Below, piece after piece: positions 34,139 to 43,336 of a stretch of 64,000 nucleotides of DNA. The notes under the pieces were generated by a model, which searched no databases, was not told the DNA's origin, and saw nothing but the letters and a program-made list of their open reading frames with translations. Each line of letters begins with the position of its first letter. Position 1 is the stretch's first letter. This DNA comes from Corynebacterium fournieri. Its GTDB lineage: Bacteria > Actinomycetota > Actinomycetes > Mycobacteriales > Mycobacteriaceae. Location: the NCBI RefSeq assembly GCF_030408775.1, contig NZ_CP047210.1:62001-126000 (forward strand). Direction: 5' to 3'. The position numbers and the translations under genes were made by a program.

Positions 34139-36024
34139 ATTGTCACCCTGTCTTCCGGGTCGATCCACATCGGGGAGCCTTCCTCCACATCGAACGCCTC
34201 GTAGAACTCGGCGACGTTGGAGGCGATGACGTTGCAGCGGAACTCGTTGGGGGAGTGCGGGTCGATGGCCAGCAGCTGGGCAGCCATTTCCGGGCGCGCC
34301 TTGGAGCGCCACACGCGCGCCCACGCCAAGAACAGGCGCTGGAAGCCGGTGAACTCGCCGTCCAAGTCGCCGAAGCTCTGCGCCGCCGCGTCCTCCATGC
34401 CGTGATCCGCCAAATACCTCTTGTACGCCACCACGGCGATGCCGAGCCCGCCCAGGTCGCCGATGTTCTCGCCGAGGGTGAACTCGCCGTTGACACCCTT
34501 CGAGTTCGTGCCCTCGAGCACGGACGGCACCAGGCCGTTGAACTGCCCGACCAGCTTGGCGGTCAAAGCCTCGAAGTTCTTGCGGTCCTCATCGGTCCAC
34601 CAAGAATTGAGGTTGCCCAGCCCGTCGTAGCGCGAGCCCTGGTCGTCGAAGCCGTGGCCGATCTCGTGGCCGATCACCGCGCCGATCGCGCCGAAGTTCT
34701 CGGCGGCGTCTGCTTCTGGGTCGAAAAACGGCGGCTGCAAGATCGCGGCGGGGAAGGTGATGTCGTTGACCACCGGGTTGTAAAACGCGTTGACGGTCTG
34801 CGGGGAAGACACCCACTCCTCGCGGTCCGATGTTTTGCCCAGCTTGGACAGCTGGTAGTCGTGTTCGAAGGCGGCGCCGCGGCGCACGTTGTCCACCAGG
34901 TCCTCGCCGAAGGTGAGCCCCGTGTAGCTGCGCCACCTCTCCGGGTAGCCGATCTTCGCGTTGAAATTGGCGAGCTTCTCCAGCGCACGCTCCTTGGTCG
35001 GCTCGCTCATCCACTCCAGCTGCTGGATGCGGGAGCGGTAGGCGGAGGTGAGGTAATCCACCAGCTCCAGCATCTTCTCCTTGGATGACGCGGGGAAGTG
35101 CCTCTCGACGTAGCTTCGCCCAATATCCTCACCGACCAGCGACTCCGCCAGCCCCACGCCGCGCTTCCAACGGTCGCGCTGCTCCGTCGCGCCGCTGAGC
35201 TTGTGGCCGTAAAACTCGAAGTTGGCCTTGCCGATCTCCTCGGACAACACCCCGGCACGGGATCGCAGGATGTTCCAGGCGGCCCACAGCTGCCAGTCCG
35301 CCAGCGTTTCCCGGCGCAGCATGGCGTCCAAGTCGGCGGTGTAGGACGGCATCATGTCGATGACCTTGCCGGACAGGCCGGAGGCGTCGAGAAGCGTCCG
35401 CACAAGCGGCGGCATCTCCTCGAGCGTGGTCGGGTTGTAGGTGGCCACCGCGTCGCGGGCCTTGACCACATTCCAGTGGCTCGCAGCCAGCTGAGTTTCC
35501 AGGTTCACAATGCGCTCCGCGGCGAGCTGGGGGGTCAGGCCCAGCAGGTACTTCGGCTCCAGGAAGCCGAGCATGGTGGCCACGTGCTCGCGGTAGTCGG
35601 CGAGGGTTTGCGCGTGGTCCTCCTCGCGGTAGTAGGCCTCGTCCGGCAGGCCCAGGCCGGACTGGACGACGTAGGCCACGGCATTTTCGCCGTCGGAGTC
35701 CTTCTCCACCCAAAACGTCACCGGGCCGCCGATGCCCACGCGCTCCAGTTCGCCCAAGTTCCGGGCGAACTCCTCCGGGTCCGCAACCTCGATCTTGGCC
35801 AAATCTTCGTCGATGGCGCCGATGCCGGCGGCGTTGACGCGCTCGACGTCCATGAAGGACTTGAACAGATCGCCGCCGAGACCCTCACCGTCCTCGAGGA
35901 TGGCGCGCACATCCGCCTCGGACTTGTCGCGCAGGACGTAAAACGCGCCGTCGATGCCGCGGTCCGCGGGAATCTCGTGGGCTGCCACCCACTTGCCGTT
36001 CACAAGTTCAAAGAGGTCATTCAT
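34132..36024 (-). CDS. pepO: M13 family zinc endopeptidase (PepO/neprilysin-like)
   Basis: 630 aa, full length for the family. Zinc site AVIGHEIGHGFDDQGSRYD (HExxH) with downstream GENIGDLGGLGIA (third ligand Glu and Asp) and the typical NAFYNP and FRCNVIASNVAEFYEAFDV near the C-terminus. No signal peptide, so it should be cytoplasmic. It lies inside the envelope operon, overlapping the cutinase gene by 8 bp upstream and the small unknown gene downstream, so its presence there may reflect co-expression rather than a wall role. Confidence 0.92.
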   Translation of the reverse strand: MNDLFELVNGKWVAAHEIPADRGIDGAFYVLRDKSEADVRAILEDGEGLGGDLFKSFMDVERVNAAGIGAIDEDLAKIEVADPEEFARNLGELERVGIGGPVTFWVEKDSDGENAVAYVVQSGLGLPDEAYYREEDHAQTLADYREHVATMLGFLEPKYLLGLTPQLAAERIVNLETQLAASHWNVVKARDAVATYNPTTLEEMPPLVRTLLDASGLSGKVIDMMPSYTADLDAMLRRETLADWQLWAAWNILRSRAGVLSEEIGKANFEFYGHKLSGATEQRDRWKRGVGLAESLVGEDIGRSYVERHFPASSKEKMLELVDYLTSAYRSRIQQLEWMSEPTKERALEKLANFNAKIGYPERWRSYTGLTFGEDLVDNVRRGAAFEHDYQLSKLGKTSDREEWVSSPQTVNAFYNPVVNDITFPAAILQPPFFDPEADAAENFGAIGAVIGHEIGHGFDDQGSRYDGLGNLNSWWTDEDRKNFEALTAKLVGQFNGLVPSVLEGTNSKGVNGEFTLGENIGDLGGLGIAVVAYKRYLADHGMEDAAAQSFGDLDGEFTGFQRLFLAWARVWRSKARPEMAAQLLAIDPHSPNEFRCNVIASNVAEFYEAFDVEEGSPMWIDPEDRVTIW

Positions 36025-36874
36025 GCCCCAACTCTACATCCGGCACGGGGATCTGGACCGGCGCTTCAGACTGCCCGATGATCCAGTTGCTGGCCTCGCG
36101 CTGCTGGGCCAGGGTGTAGCCACCGTGAGAGCCGATGTTGGAGAAAATGCCTAGCGACTTCAAGCCCAAAGCGCGGAAGAGCACGTTGAACTCGGCGGCG
36201 GGCAGGCGCCCGGCCGCCAGGTTGGTGCGCATGGCAGGGGCGACCAGGCCGCGGTGGGACTCCTGCATGGAGCACACCAGATCGTCCACGCGGCAGATCT
36301 CCAGCACGCGGGGACCGAGCGCACCGTAGCCGTCCGGCAGCGACCCCAGCGAACCGCGCGAGTGTGGCGACGTGCCGGAGGACAGCACCGCCCCGTTGCC
36401 GCCCTGGTGCGGGTTAGCAAACAACGCCACACCGGAGACCCGCTCCGGGTTGATCGGGCCGCGGCCGTTGGCGATGTCGCTGGTCAAGGTGGCGGCGATG
36501 TCCGCGCCGAGGGAGTAGCCGGTGAAGCTGAACCGCGCGTCGGGGCAGGCGTTCGCCAGATTGGAAACGGTGGCTCGCGCGCGCCTGAGGCCGCCGGCCT
36601 TCGACTTCTCGTACTCCTTGGTGGCGAACGGGGTGGAGGAATAGGACACCCACACCGGCTGGATCTCCCCGCCGGTGCCCAGGCGGGTGAGGATGCCCGT
36701 CATGAACACGTTGCCGCCGTGTGGCACGAAGTCCGGGATCCCTTCCGCCGTGTTCGCGCCGCCCGGCACCGCGACCAGGTAGTGGGCGGAGCAGTGCTGC
36801 GGTTTCGCCTCTGCGGGCGCGGCTGTCAGGGCCAGCAGCAGGGCTGCTGCGGCGGCGATTCTTGGCATTTTCAT
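36017..36874 (-). CDS. Secreted cutinase-family serine esterase
   Basis: 285 aa. Signal peptide MKMPRIAAAAALLLALTAAPAEA, then a cutinase alpha/beta-hydrolase: nucleophile in FTGYSLGADIAA (G-x-S-x-G), Asp region ICRVDDLVCS, His in NIGSHGGYTL, with paired cysteines. In mycolate-containing bacteria such enzymes act on lipids or esters of the envelope; a mycolate-related esterase is possible but not proven. AAAGGA is 9 nt before the ATG. It starts 14 bp after emb and runs into pepO. Confidence 0.88.
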   Translation of the reverse strand: MKMPRIAAAAALLLALTAAPAEAKPQHCSAHYLVAVPGGANTAEGIPDFVPHGGNVFMTGILTRLGTGGEIQPVWVSYSSTPFATKEYEKSKAGGLRRARATVSNLANACPDARFSFTGYSLGADIAATLTSDIANGRGPINPERVSGVALFANPHQGGNGAVLSSGTSPHSRGSLGSLPDGYGALGPRVLEICRVDDLVCSMQESHRGLVAPAMRTNLAAGRLPAAEFNVLFRALGLKSLGIFSNIGSHGGYTLAQQREASNWIIGQSEAPVQIPVPDVELGHE

Positions 36875-36888
36875 GGCGGTATGTCCTT

Positions 36889-39800
36889 TTACTCGTTCGG
36901 GTCGCGGACCTTCATCGGGCCGGGGGTGTACAGGCCCCACCTGGTCGTCTGCGCGGTATCCACCTGGGCCAGCGCCGGCACCTCACCGGCGGAGTTGGTG
37001 CGCAGCTGGTACTTGGCCACGGAACCCCAGTCGCGCTGCCAGTCGTCGCGCAGGTAGCCCGGGATCTCGTAGGAGGTGTTCACGGCCTCCGTCGGGGCGA
37101 GCGCGCCGCCGCCGAGGAAGTCCATAAAGCCGGACAGCTTCGCCTTACCCGGGGCGTCCGGCATGATGCGGTACTCCGGAATCTCGTTCACGCCGGCCTC
37201 GTGGAAGAAGGGGCGCTGGCAGGGGTATTGGAACGCCACGGTCCAGTCCAACAGGCCCGGGGTGTCGGCATCGAACACCTCGCTCAGCTCCACCAGCTTC
37301 GGGTTGCGCAGCGGGGTCACCGCCAGCCAGTCCTTCTCCGCCAGGGAAGCGTCCTCGGCGACGAGGCGGACCGTGTCGGCGTCCTCCGGCAGCTCGTCCA
37401 GTGGGTAGCGCACGTTGCGCCACTGCGGAGTGGGGCCCTGGTCCAGCATCTCCACGTCGCCGAGCTTTTCCACGCCACCTTCGGTGGTGCGGCCGTACTC
37501 CATCTTCAGCTCCGTGCCGTCCTCCTCGATGCCGTTGATGTCGTGGTGCTTGATGCGGCCAGCCACGGAGGCGACCAGCAGCGGACGGTCCTCGGACTTC
37601 TCCGGCAGTTCGAACCATGCAGTTTCCAGGCTTGCCGATTGCGTCGGTTCGTCCTCGAAGGTGCCCAGCACCGGCACGCGGGTGTAGTCCAGGCCGAACG
37701 GCAGGCGCACAGTCGAACCGTTCACGCCGCGCATGGAGCGTGGGCGGTTGCCCTGCGTGTTCACACGGGAGGTGGACTGCGCCTCGTCCGAGGTCGGGTC
37801 CACATCGGCGGTGTCGTCGTCCTGCACCTGCTGGCCGCTCACGTCCGAGGTATCGGCGTTTTCAGAGGCGATGTAGGCCGGCACGCCGTCCGGGGTGAAC
37901 GCGTGGTTGTCGCCCGAATCCAGGGAGCGGCCCAGCGGAACGCCGTCGATAGGCGTGAGGAATGCGTCGTTGGTGTCGTCCTCCAGCAACACGTCGGAGC
38001 CCTGGGCGCAGCGGTCGCCCGCGAAGGTGCGCACGTTGCCCATGCCCACGGAGTAGGCGGGCGCCTGGGAGACGAAAGACTTCACAAACGTCAGGCACGA
38101 CAGCGCCACGATCAGCGCGGCCGCCACGGCGATGGGGGCGGACATGACACCGGCCCACCGGGAGGCGTCGATAGGCTTGGCGCCCTTCATCGCCTGCACC
38201 ACGCCCAGCACAAACACCGCCAGCGCCAGCGCCAGCACCACAGAGTTCGCCTCCACGGCCTTCAGCTGCGGCACGCGGTCCCACCACGGCACCGCGTAGG
38301 AGGAGACGTACCACCAGCCGTTCCAGCCCGCGAGTGTGAGCGCCAGCAGGAACAGCACGGCCGCGGCGGCGAAGGAACGGTTGCGGTTGGACTGCAGCGC
38401 GATTCGCGAGAGCACCACAGACCCGTACGCCGCGATCGCCGCGCCCAGGCCCGCGTAGATGCCGAAGTGGTGGGTCCACTTCGTCGGCGTGAACATGAGG
38501 AAGAAGGTGGAGAAGCCGATGATCAGCATCATCCGCTTGGCCGTGTCGGTCTTCTCCCCGCCGCGCGCGAACCACCACAGGATCAGGCCGATGCACAGCA
38601 GCAGCACGAACATGGGGAAGCGGCGCGCCAGCGAGCCGTCCACCGTCTGCTCGAACAGGACGGAGTAACGGCTCCACTCTTCGAACCAGTGCATCGCCGG
38701 GCCCACCTCGGAGCGCACGGCGGTGGCCTCCAGCACGCTGGCCAGCGTCTGGTCCTTGAACACCGGCACCATCACAGCCATTCCCGCGGCGAGGAACGGC
38801 GCGATGTACGCGAGCTTCGCTTGACGACGTCCAATGGTGCGCAACACCCACGGCAGCGCAATCAAGAACACGCCCACCGCGGCCAAACCGGTCGGGCCGC
38901 ACGCCAGCGTCAGCGCCGCCACGATGGTGCCCCACGCCGCCGGCACGAGGCGGTCAGTTTCCATGGCGCGCTCGAACAGCGCCCAGGTGGCCATGAGGCC
39001 GAACGCGATGATCGGCTCCGGGCGGGTGCCGTTGTTGTACGGCAGCCAGAACGCCAGGAAAACCAGCGCGGCGGTCCAGTGCGCCACCCTCCTCTGGGTT
39101 CCCAGCTTGGGCAGGATCTCGCGGGAGAGCAGCCACCAGGTGCCCAGCGCGGCGAAAAGCGCCGGCAGGCGCATCCACATCGACGCCGTGCTCACCTGTG
39201 ATAGCAGCGCCAACAGGTCGTAGAACGGGGAGCCGAACGGCGCCTCCGGCACGCCGTACCAGCGGTAGTAGTTGGCCATGTAGTCCGTGTTGGCGGCCAC
39301 GCGGGCCATGGTGAGCAGGTAGCCGTCGTCGGAGGTGTTGGCGCCGAAGACGTGCCAGAAACCGAGCACGGCGGCCACCAGGCCGTCGAGAGGCGTCAGG
39401 CCCTTGCGCCGCAGCTTCGGGGCGGGACGGTCCAGTTTGCGCAGCGCGGCCAGCGAAACCAGCGCCGAGATCAGGCCGATCACCATCGCCAACGTCTTCA
39501 CCAGCGTGGGCTTCGAGGTGAACCGGGAGTTGATGTCCACGTGGGCGTTCAACCCCTCGCCGATCAGCTCCTGCGAATCCTGCAGCTCCGTGTAAATGCC
39601 GGTGAGCTGCGGGCGGTAGTCGTCCTCGCTCTCCTCGGCGTAATCCGTGTCCGGGATCTCCACGGTGGTGGAATCGTGGGCGAGCTTCGCTTCAAGCCGT
39701 GCGTCGGCGGGCAGCTTCTTTACCTGCGCCGGGCTCAGCTGGAGCAGCACCTCGTTGAGCGAGCTGACCACAAGGCCGCCCTCGGGGGAGGTGACAAAGA

Positions 39801-40083
39801 AGCCGCGGTCGCTCGCCTTCGGGGAGCCCTCGGGGAGGGTGCCCAGGATGAGGGACTCGCCGTCACGCAGCTCGCCGACCGCCTTGAGCGGCACCGTGAC
39901 GTCGAGCTCCTGCGGCGCCAGCGAAATCAGCGGCGCGTTGACGGAGGCGACCGAGTCATTCTGCGGCCACGACACTGAAGATTCCGTCTGCTTCACCGGC
40001 AAAAACGGGGTGAGCAGCAGCAGGACGAACGCGATGAGGCCCGCGACGATAGCGGTGGTCTGGACTTTTTTCACAGCGGACAC
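36889..40083 (-). CDS. emb: Arabinosyltransferase Emb
   Basis: 1064 aa. N-terminal helix, a carbohydrate-binding-like domain, about 13 membrane helices, and a large C-terminal exoplasmic carbohydrate-binding domain. The glycosyltransferase C motif is in DDGYLLTMARVAANTDYMANYYRWYGVPEAPFG (the DDGY Asp pair, described in parts). It extends the arabinan of arabinogalactan from decaprenyl-phospho-arabinose, and is the ethambutol-target family. Corynebacteria have a single Emb where mycobacteria have three. The GTG at 40083 follows AAGGAAG and lies 1 bp after the aftA stop. Confidence 0.95.
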   Translation of the reverse strand: MSAVKKVQTTAIVAGLIAFVLLLLTPFLPVKQTESSVSWPQNDSVASVNAPLISLAPQELDVTVPLKAVGELRDGESLILGTLPEGSPKASDRGFFVTSPEGGLVVSSLNEVLLQLSPAQVKKLPADARLEAKLAHDSTTVEIPDTDYAEESEDDYRPQLTGIYTELQDSQELIGEGLNAHVDINSRFTSKPTLVKTLAMVIGLISALVSLAALRKLDRPAPKLRRKGLTPLDGLVAAVLGFWHVFGANTSDDGYLLTMARVAANTDYMANYYRWYGVPEAPFGSPFYDLLALLSQVSTASMWMRLPALFAALGTWWLLSREILPKLGTQRRVAHWTAALVFLAFWLPYNNGTRPEPIIAFGLMATWALFERAMETDRLVPAAWGTIVAALTLACGPTGLAAVGVFLIALPWVLRTIGRRQAKLAYIAPFLAAGMAVMVPVFKDQTLASVLEATAVRSEVGPAMHWFEEWSRYSVLFEQTVDGSLARRFPMFVLLLCIGLILWWFARGGEKTDTAKRMMLIIGFSTFFLMFTPTKWTHHFGIYAGLGAAIAAYGSVVLSRIALQSNRNRSFAAAAVLFLLALTLAGWNGWWYVSSYAVPWWDRVPQLKAVEANSVVLALALAVFVLGVVQAMKGAKPIDASRWAGVMSAPIAVAAALIVALSCLTFVKSFVSQAPAYSVGMGNVRTFAGDRCAQGSDVLLEDDTNDAFLTPIDGVPLGRSLDSGDNHAFTPDGVPAYIASENADTSDVSGQQVQDDDTADVDPTSDEAQSTSRVNTQGNRPRSMRGVNGSTVRLPFGLDYTRVPVLGTFEDEPTQSASLETAWFELPEKSEDRPLLVASVAGRIKHHDINGIEEDGTELKMEYGRTTEGGVEKLGDVEMLDQGPTPQWRNVRYPLDELPEDADTVRLVAEDASLAEKDWLAVTPLRNPKLVELSEVFDADTPGLLDWTVAFQYPCQRPFFHEAGVNEIPEYRIMPDAPGKAKLSGFMDFLGGGALAPTEAVNTSYEIPGYLRDDWQRDWGSVAKYQLRTNSAGEVPALAQVDTAQTTRWGLYTPGPMKVRDPNE

Positions 40084-40084
40084 C

Positions 40085-41914
40085 TTACTTCCTTACCGCG
40101 ACAGCGAACGGGCCGATCTGTTTGACGTCCCAGTCCTTTGCAAATGCTTCCGGGTTATAGAACAGCCCCTCGTAGCGCACGTTCGGCTGGCTGGGGTAGA
40201 TGTCGTGCGCGATGTGCGTCTTGTAGCCGTCCTTGCCGTTGTCGCGGAAGATGAACGCGGTTGGCGGCTCCCACTGCGAGTTATCCACGGCCTCGGTGAA
40301 CTTCTCCGGGTCGTCGTAGGAGATCTCGGCCCACTGCTTCAGTTCGTCGTTGCGGTGCTCGAACTCGCCCAGCGGGTTGGCGTAGTGGCTGGTGTAGGCG
40401 TTGAAGCCGAAGAAGGGGTGGAAGGCCATGAAGTTGATCTCGTCGGTGTAGATCACCGCGTCATTTTCCTTGTGGCCGTGCTCCTCGATGTAGGCGGCGA
40501 TCTCGTTGTAGTAGCGGCCCGCGTCAGCCGGGAAGCGGTCTGCGCGCTCGCCGTAGCCGTCCGTGTCCGCGTAGGCCTGGTCGATGTAGTCCTCGTTTTC
40601 CACCGGGATGTGCTGCACCATTTGCAGCGCGCCCACCGCCAGGATGGCGGCGACGGCCGGGGTGTACTTGTTCAGCCCGAACTCCGCGATGGCGATGACG
40701 CCGAGGGTGGCAAACAGCTCCACAATGAGCACCTCCAGGCGGAAGCCCAGCAGCGAGGTGCCCAGCAGGGTGATGGCCATGGAGGCCAGCGCCCACAGGT
40801 AGCACACGCCTATCGACGCACCAAGGGCCCCCACCTCCGGATCCTTGATCCTGCTGACCAGGTAGATCAGGCCGATCATGGATAGCAGGCCGACCAGGGA
40901 GAACGACAGGAACGGCAGGGGGAAGTACGTGCCCTCGATGGGCAGGAAGTGGTTGGCGGTGGACTCCATCTGCTCGTCGCCGGTGAGCACCCACCAGACG
41001 TACGGGCCCCAGGACACCGCGGCGATGGCCAGGGATATGGCGCCGACGACCACCAGGTGGACGACCGGGGTGAAGCTGTGCTTGTTAAACGCCAGCACGA
41101 TCGCGATGACCACCACCGTCAGCGCCGCGATCGCAGTAAACAGGGTGTAGAAGCTGGCGGAGATGCCCAGGTAGACGGCCAGCGCGATCGTGGCTGCCCA
41201 GGAGCCACTCACCGCCCGGTAGGCCATCACTGCAGCCGCCGGCAGGAACATGGCCACCACGGCCGCGTACGGCTCCTCGGGCACCTCCGTGAGCACGACC
41301 GCCGTGGTCACCGTGGCGATTGCCAGCGCGGTCGGCAACGAGCCTGTGAGCCTGCGCCAGACCGGGGTGAGCATGGCCGCGGCCGCCGCCAGGGTGGCGA
41401 TTGCGTACGGCTGGTACACCTCCCAGCCCGGCATGTCCAGCACGTTGGCGGTGCGCCCGCCCAGCCAGAACCAGCCCATGGGGTAGAAGGTGGGCAGGCC
41501 CTTGTACGCCATGTCGGCGTGGCCGAGGTTCTCCGTCATGCGCGACAGGAACTGGGTGCGGAAGCCCTGGTCCACCTGGATGCCGTCCAGGTACAGCCGG
41601 GTCGCGCCGAGCGGGATGCCGATAGACGACACCACCAGCCCCGCCGGCACCAACGACATCACGGCCGAGGAAATCCAGGGTTTCTTGCCCTTGGTCCACA
41701 GCACGGCCAAAACGACGCCGACGCCGATGCAGACGAAGGAGGCGGCGGTGGCCAAAGACCTGGTCACCATCGACGTGTTAAACGCCGGCAGCGAGATCTT
41801 GTGCAGCACGAACCAGGCGGCCAGGGCGATCACGCCGCCGGCGAGCCCGGCCGCGACAGTCCGGGCAGCGGTTTGCCCAACCGACTGCTCGTCGGGGTGG
41901 TAAGCGGTAGTCAT
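40085..41914 (-). CDS. aftA: Arabinofuranosyltransferase AftA
   Basis: 609 aa with about 11 membrane helices and a C-terminal exoplasmic domain. It puts the first arabinose on the galactan, using decaprenyl-phospho-arabinose. Family signs include LPTFYPMGWFWLGGRTANVL (described in part) after an early loop, and the ending VRYEGLFYNPEAFAKDWDVKQIGPFAVAVRK. The ATG at 41914 starts 20 bp after the stop of a NarL-type regulator gene, so the two could be transcribed together. It is tightly followed by emb. Confidence 0.93.
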   Translation of the reverse strand: MTTAYHPDEQSVGQTAARTVAAGLAGGVIALAAWFVLHKISLPAFNTSMVTRSLATAASFVCIGVGVVLAVLWTKGKKPWISSAVMSLVPAGLVVSSIGIPLGATRLYLDGIQVDQGFRTQFLSRMTENLGHADMAYKGLPTFYPMGWFWLGGRTANVLDMPGWEVYQPYAIATLAAAAAMLTPVWRRLTGSLPTALAIATVTTAVVLTEVPEEPYAAVVAMFLPAAAVMAYRAVSGSWAATIALAVYLGISASFYTLFTAIAALTVVVIAIVLAFNKHSFTPVVHLVVVGAISLAIAAVSWGPYVWWVLTGDEQMESTANHFLPIEGTYFPLPFLSFSLVGLLSMIGLIYLVSRIKDPEVGALGASIGVCYLWALASMAITLLGTSLLGFRLEVLIVELFATLGVIAIAEFGLNKYTPAVAAILAVGALQMVQHIPVENEDYIDQAYADTDGYGERADRFPADAGRYYNEIAAYIEEHGHKENDAVIYTDEINFMAFHPFFGFNAYTSHYANPLGEFEHRNDELKQWAEISYDDPEKFTEAVDNSQWEPPTAFIFRDNGKDGYKTHIAHDIYPSQPNVRYEGLFYNPEAFAKDWDVKQIGPFAVAVRK

Positions 41915-41934
41915 ACGTAACAGTTTCGCATACG

Positions 41935-42579
41935 CTACCCAACTCCACGTTCTGCCAGGTACATCAGGATCGCGCGTACTCGACGGTTGTCCTCGTCGGG
42001 GGTGAGCCCCAGTTTGGAGAAGATGCTGGAGACGTGCTTCGCCACCGCAGCGCCGGAGAGGTAGAGCTGCTCGGAGATCTGCGCGTTGGACAGGCCCTCC
42101 GCCATGTGTTCGAGTACTTCCGTCTCGCGCGGCGTGAGCGTGGTTAGCCAGCGCGAGCTCGCGGCCATGAGCGCGCTCGCCACGTCCGGGTCGATGACCA
42201 CCCCGCCGGACGCCACGGTTTCGCACGCCTGGATGAAGTCTTTCACTTCGGCGACACGATCCTTGAGCAGGTAGCCGGTGCCGCCGTCGCCACCGGAGAA
42301 CAGTTCCCGCGCGTAGGCGGGCGCAACGTACTGCGAGAGCACCAGCACGTTAACCGGGCCTCGGTGGCGCAGCTCAAGTGCTGCTTGGAGGCCGTCGTCG
42401 CGCATGTTCGGCGGCATCCTCACGTCCGTGATCACCAGGTCGGGCACATGCGTATCGACGACTCCCTGTACCCGATCCGCACTGTCCACCTGCGCCACGA
42501 CCTCGTGGCCGCGCCGGGTGAGCAGGCCGGCAACGCCTTCCCGCAGCAGTGCGGAGTCGTCCGCGATGGCAATCCTCAT
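41935..42579 (-). CDS. NarL/LuxR-type response regulator
   Basis: 214 aa. Receiver domain with acidic pocket ADDSALL and phospho-acceptor Asp in LVITDVRMPP, Lys in YLLKDRV; C-terminal LuxR helix-turn-helix (LTPRETEVLEHMAEGLSNAQISEQLYLSGAAVAKHV in parts). Overlaps the kinase gene by 4 bp. Its likely targets are the divergent ABC transporter and its own promoter, where a 20-bp palindrome lies (43270-43289). aftA follows 20 bp downstream. Confidence 0.9.
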   Translation of the reverse strand: MRIAIADDSALLREGVAGLLTRRGHEVVAQVDSADRVQGVVDTHVPDLVITDVRMPPNMRDDGLQAALELRHRGPVNVLVLSQYVAPAYARELFSGGDGGTGYLLKDRVAEVKDFIQACETVASGGVVIDPDVASALMAASSRWLTTLTPRETEVLEHMAEGLSNAQISEQLYLSGAAVAKHVSSIFSKLGLTPDEDNRRVRAILMYLAERGVG

Positions 42580-43253
42580 GGCACAATCCCACTTTCTCCC
42601 CGGAACAACAGCAAAGGAATACGCGCGGTGACGGTGGTCGGCCCGCCGTCAGGCGAGTGCAGTTCCAGCTCGCCGCCGAACGCCGCGATGCGCTCCTGCA
42701 TCCCGTCGAGCCCGCCGCCGGGGGTGATGCGGGCGTTGCCGCCGCCCTGGTCGGTGACCGAGATGTTCAAGGTGTGGTCGCAGGTCACCAGCACGCTGAC
42801 CGGTTGCCGTGGTGCATGCTTCGCGGCGTTGGTGAGTGCTTCGGCGGTGAAAAAGTAGGCGGCGGCGGTGACGGAGTCGTCGATACGCGGCAGCGCGTGT
42901 GGCGCGCGGACCGTGACGTGTGGACCGTACTGCGCGGCAGCCGTCTCGATGGCGGCGATGAGCCCGTGGTCCGATAGCTCGCGAGGGTGGATGCCGCGCA
43001 CGGTTCTCCTGAGTGCGTCGAGGCCGTTGTGAAGGTCGCGCGCGGCGTCGTCGAGAAGCGGCGAATCGACGTCGAGCCTGGCCTCGCCCAGCTTCATCGC
43101 CGCGGCCACGAAGTGCTGCTGCGCGCCGTCGTGCAGGTCGCGCTCGATGCGCAGGCGCTCCACCTCGTACGCCTCCGCAATCTTGCGCCGCGATGCGGTG
43201 AGCTGGTGAATTTTTGCCGCTGCCCGCTGTTCGTGGTTTATTCTTCGCCGCAT
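42576..43253 (-). CDS. Soluble histidine kinase (HisKA_3 type) without sensor domain
   Basis: 225 aa. A short N-terminal coil leads into the phospho-acceptor helix (ERLRIERDLHDGAQQHF, His in DLHDGAQ), then an HATPase domain with N-box EALTNAAKHA and G-boxes DQGGGNA and GGGLDGMQER. The usual N-terminal membrane sensor region is missing: the frame before the ATG holds no helices. It is therefore a short cytosolic kinase. Its start is supported by TACGCT (complement 43261-43266) 7 nt upstream. Partner of the overlapping response regulator. Confidence 0.85.
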   Translation of the reverse strand: MRRRINHEQRAAAKIHQLTASRRKIAEAYEVERLRIERDLHDGAQQHFVAAAMKLGEARLDVDSPLLDDAARDLHNGLDALRRTVRGIHPRELSDHGLIAAIETAAAQYGPHVTVRAPHALPRIDDSVTAAAYFFTAEALTNAAKHAPRQPVSVLVTCDHTLNISVTDQGGGNARITPGGGLDGMQERIAAFGGELELHSPDGGPTTVTARIPLLLFRGESGIVP

Positions 43254-43260
43254 GTCCGAA

Positions 43261-43289
43261 AGCGTAGCGGGGTAGAGCTAGCACTACCC
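43261..43289 (-). promoter_or_regulatory. Kinase promoter -10 and adjoining 20-bp palindrome
   Basis: TACGCT (complement 43261-43266) lies 7 nt before the kinase ATG. Directly upstream, 43270-43289 is a near-perfect palindrome (GGGTAGAGCT/AGCACTACCC, one mismatched pair) that covers the -35 region and sits in the space shared with the divergent ABC transporter. It is a good candidate site for the response regulator. Confidence 0.6.
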
Positions 43290-43336
43290 ATATTCGGGAG
43301 TCAGGGCCATAGTGCTTAGCCACGACCACCTGTGAA

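Noticed and set aside
36721-39201. 826-codon open frame opposite emb
   Set aside because: High-GC antisense shadow: Arg/His/Gln-rich, while emb on the other strand has clear family motifs.
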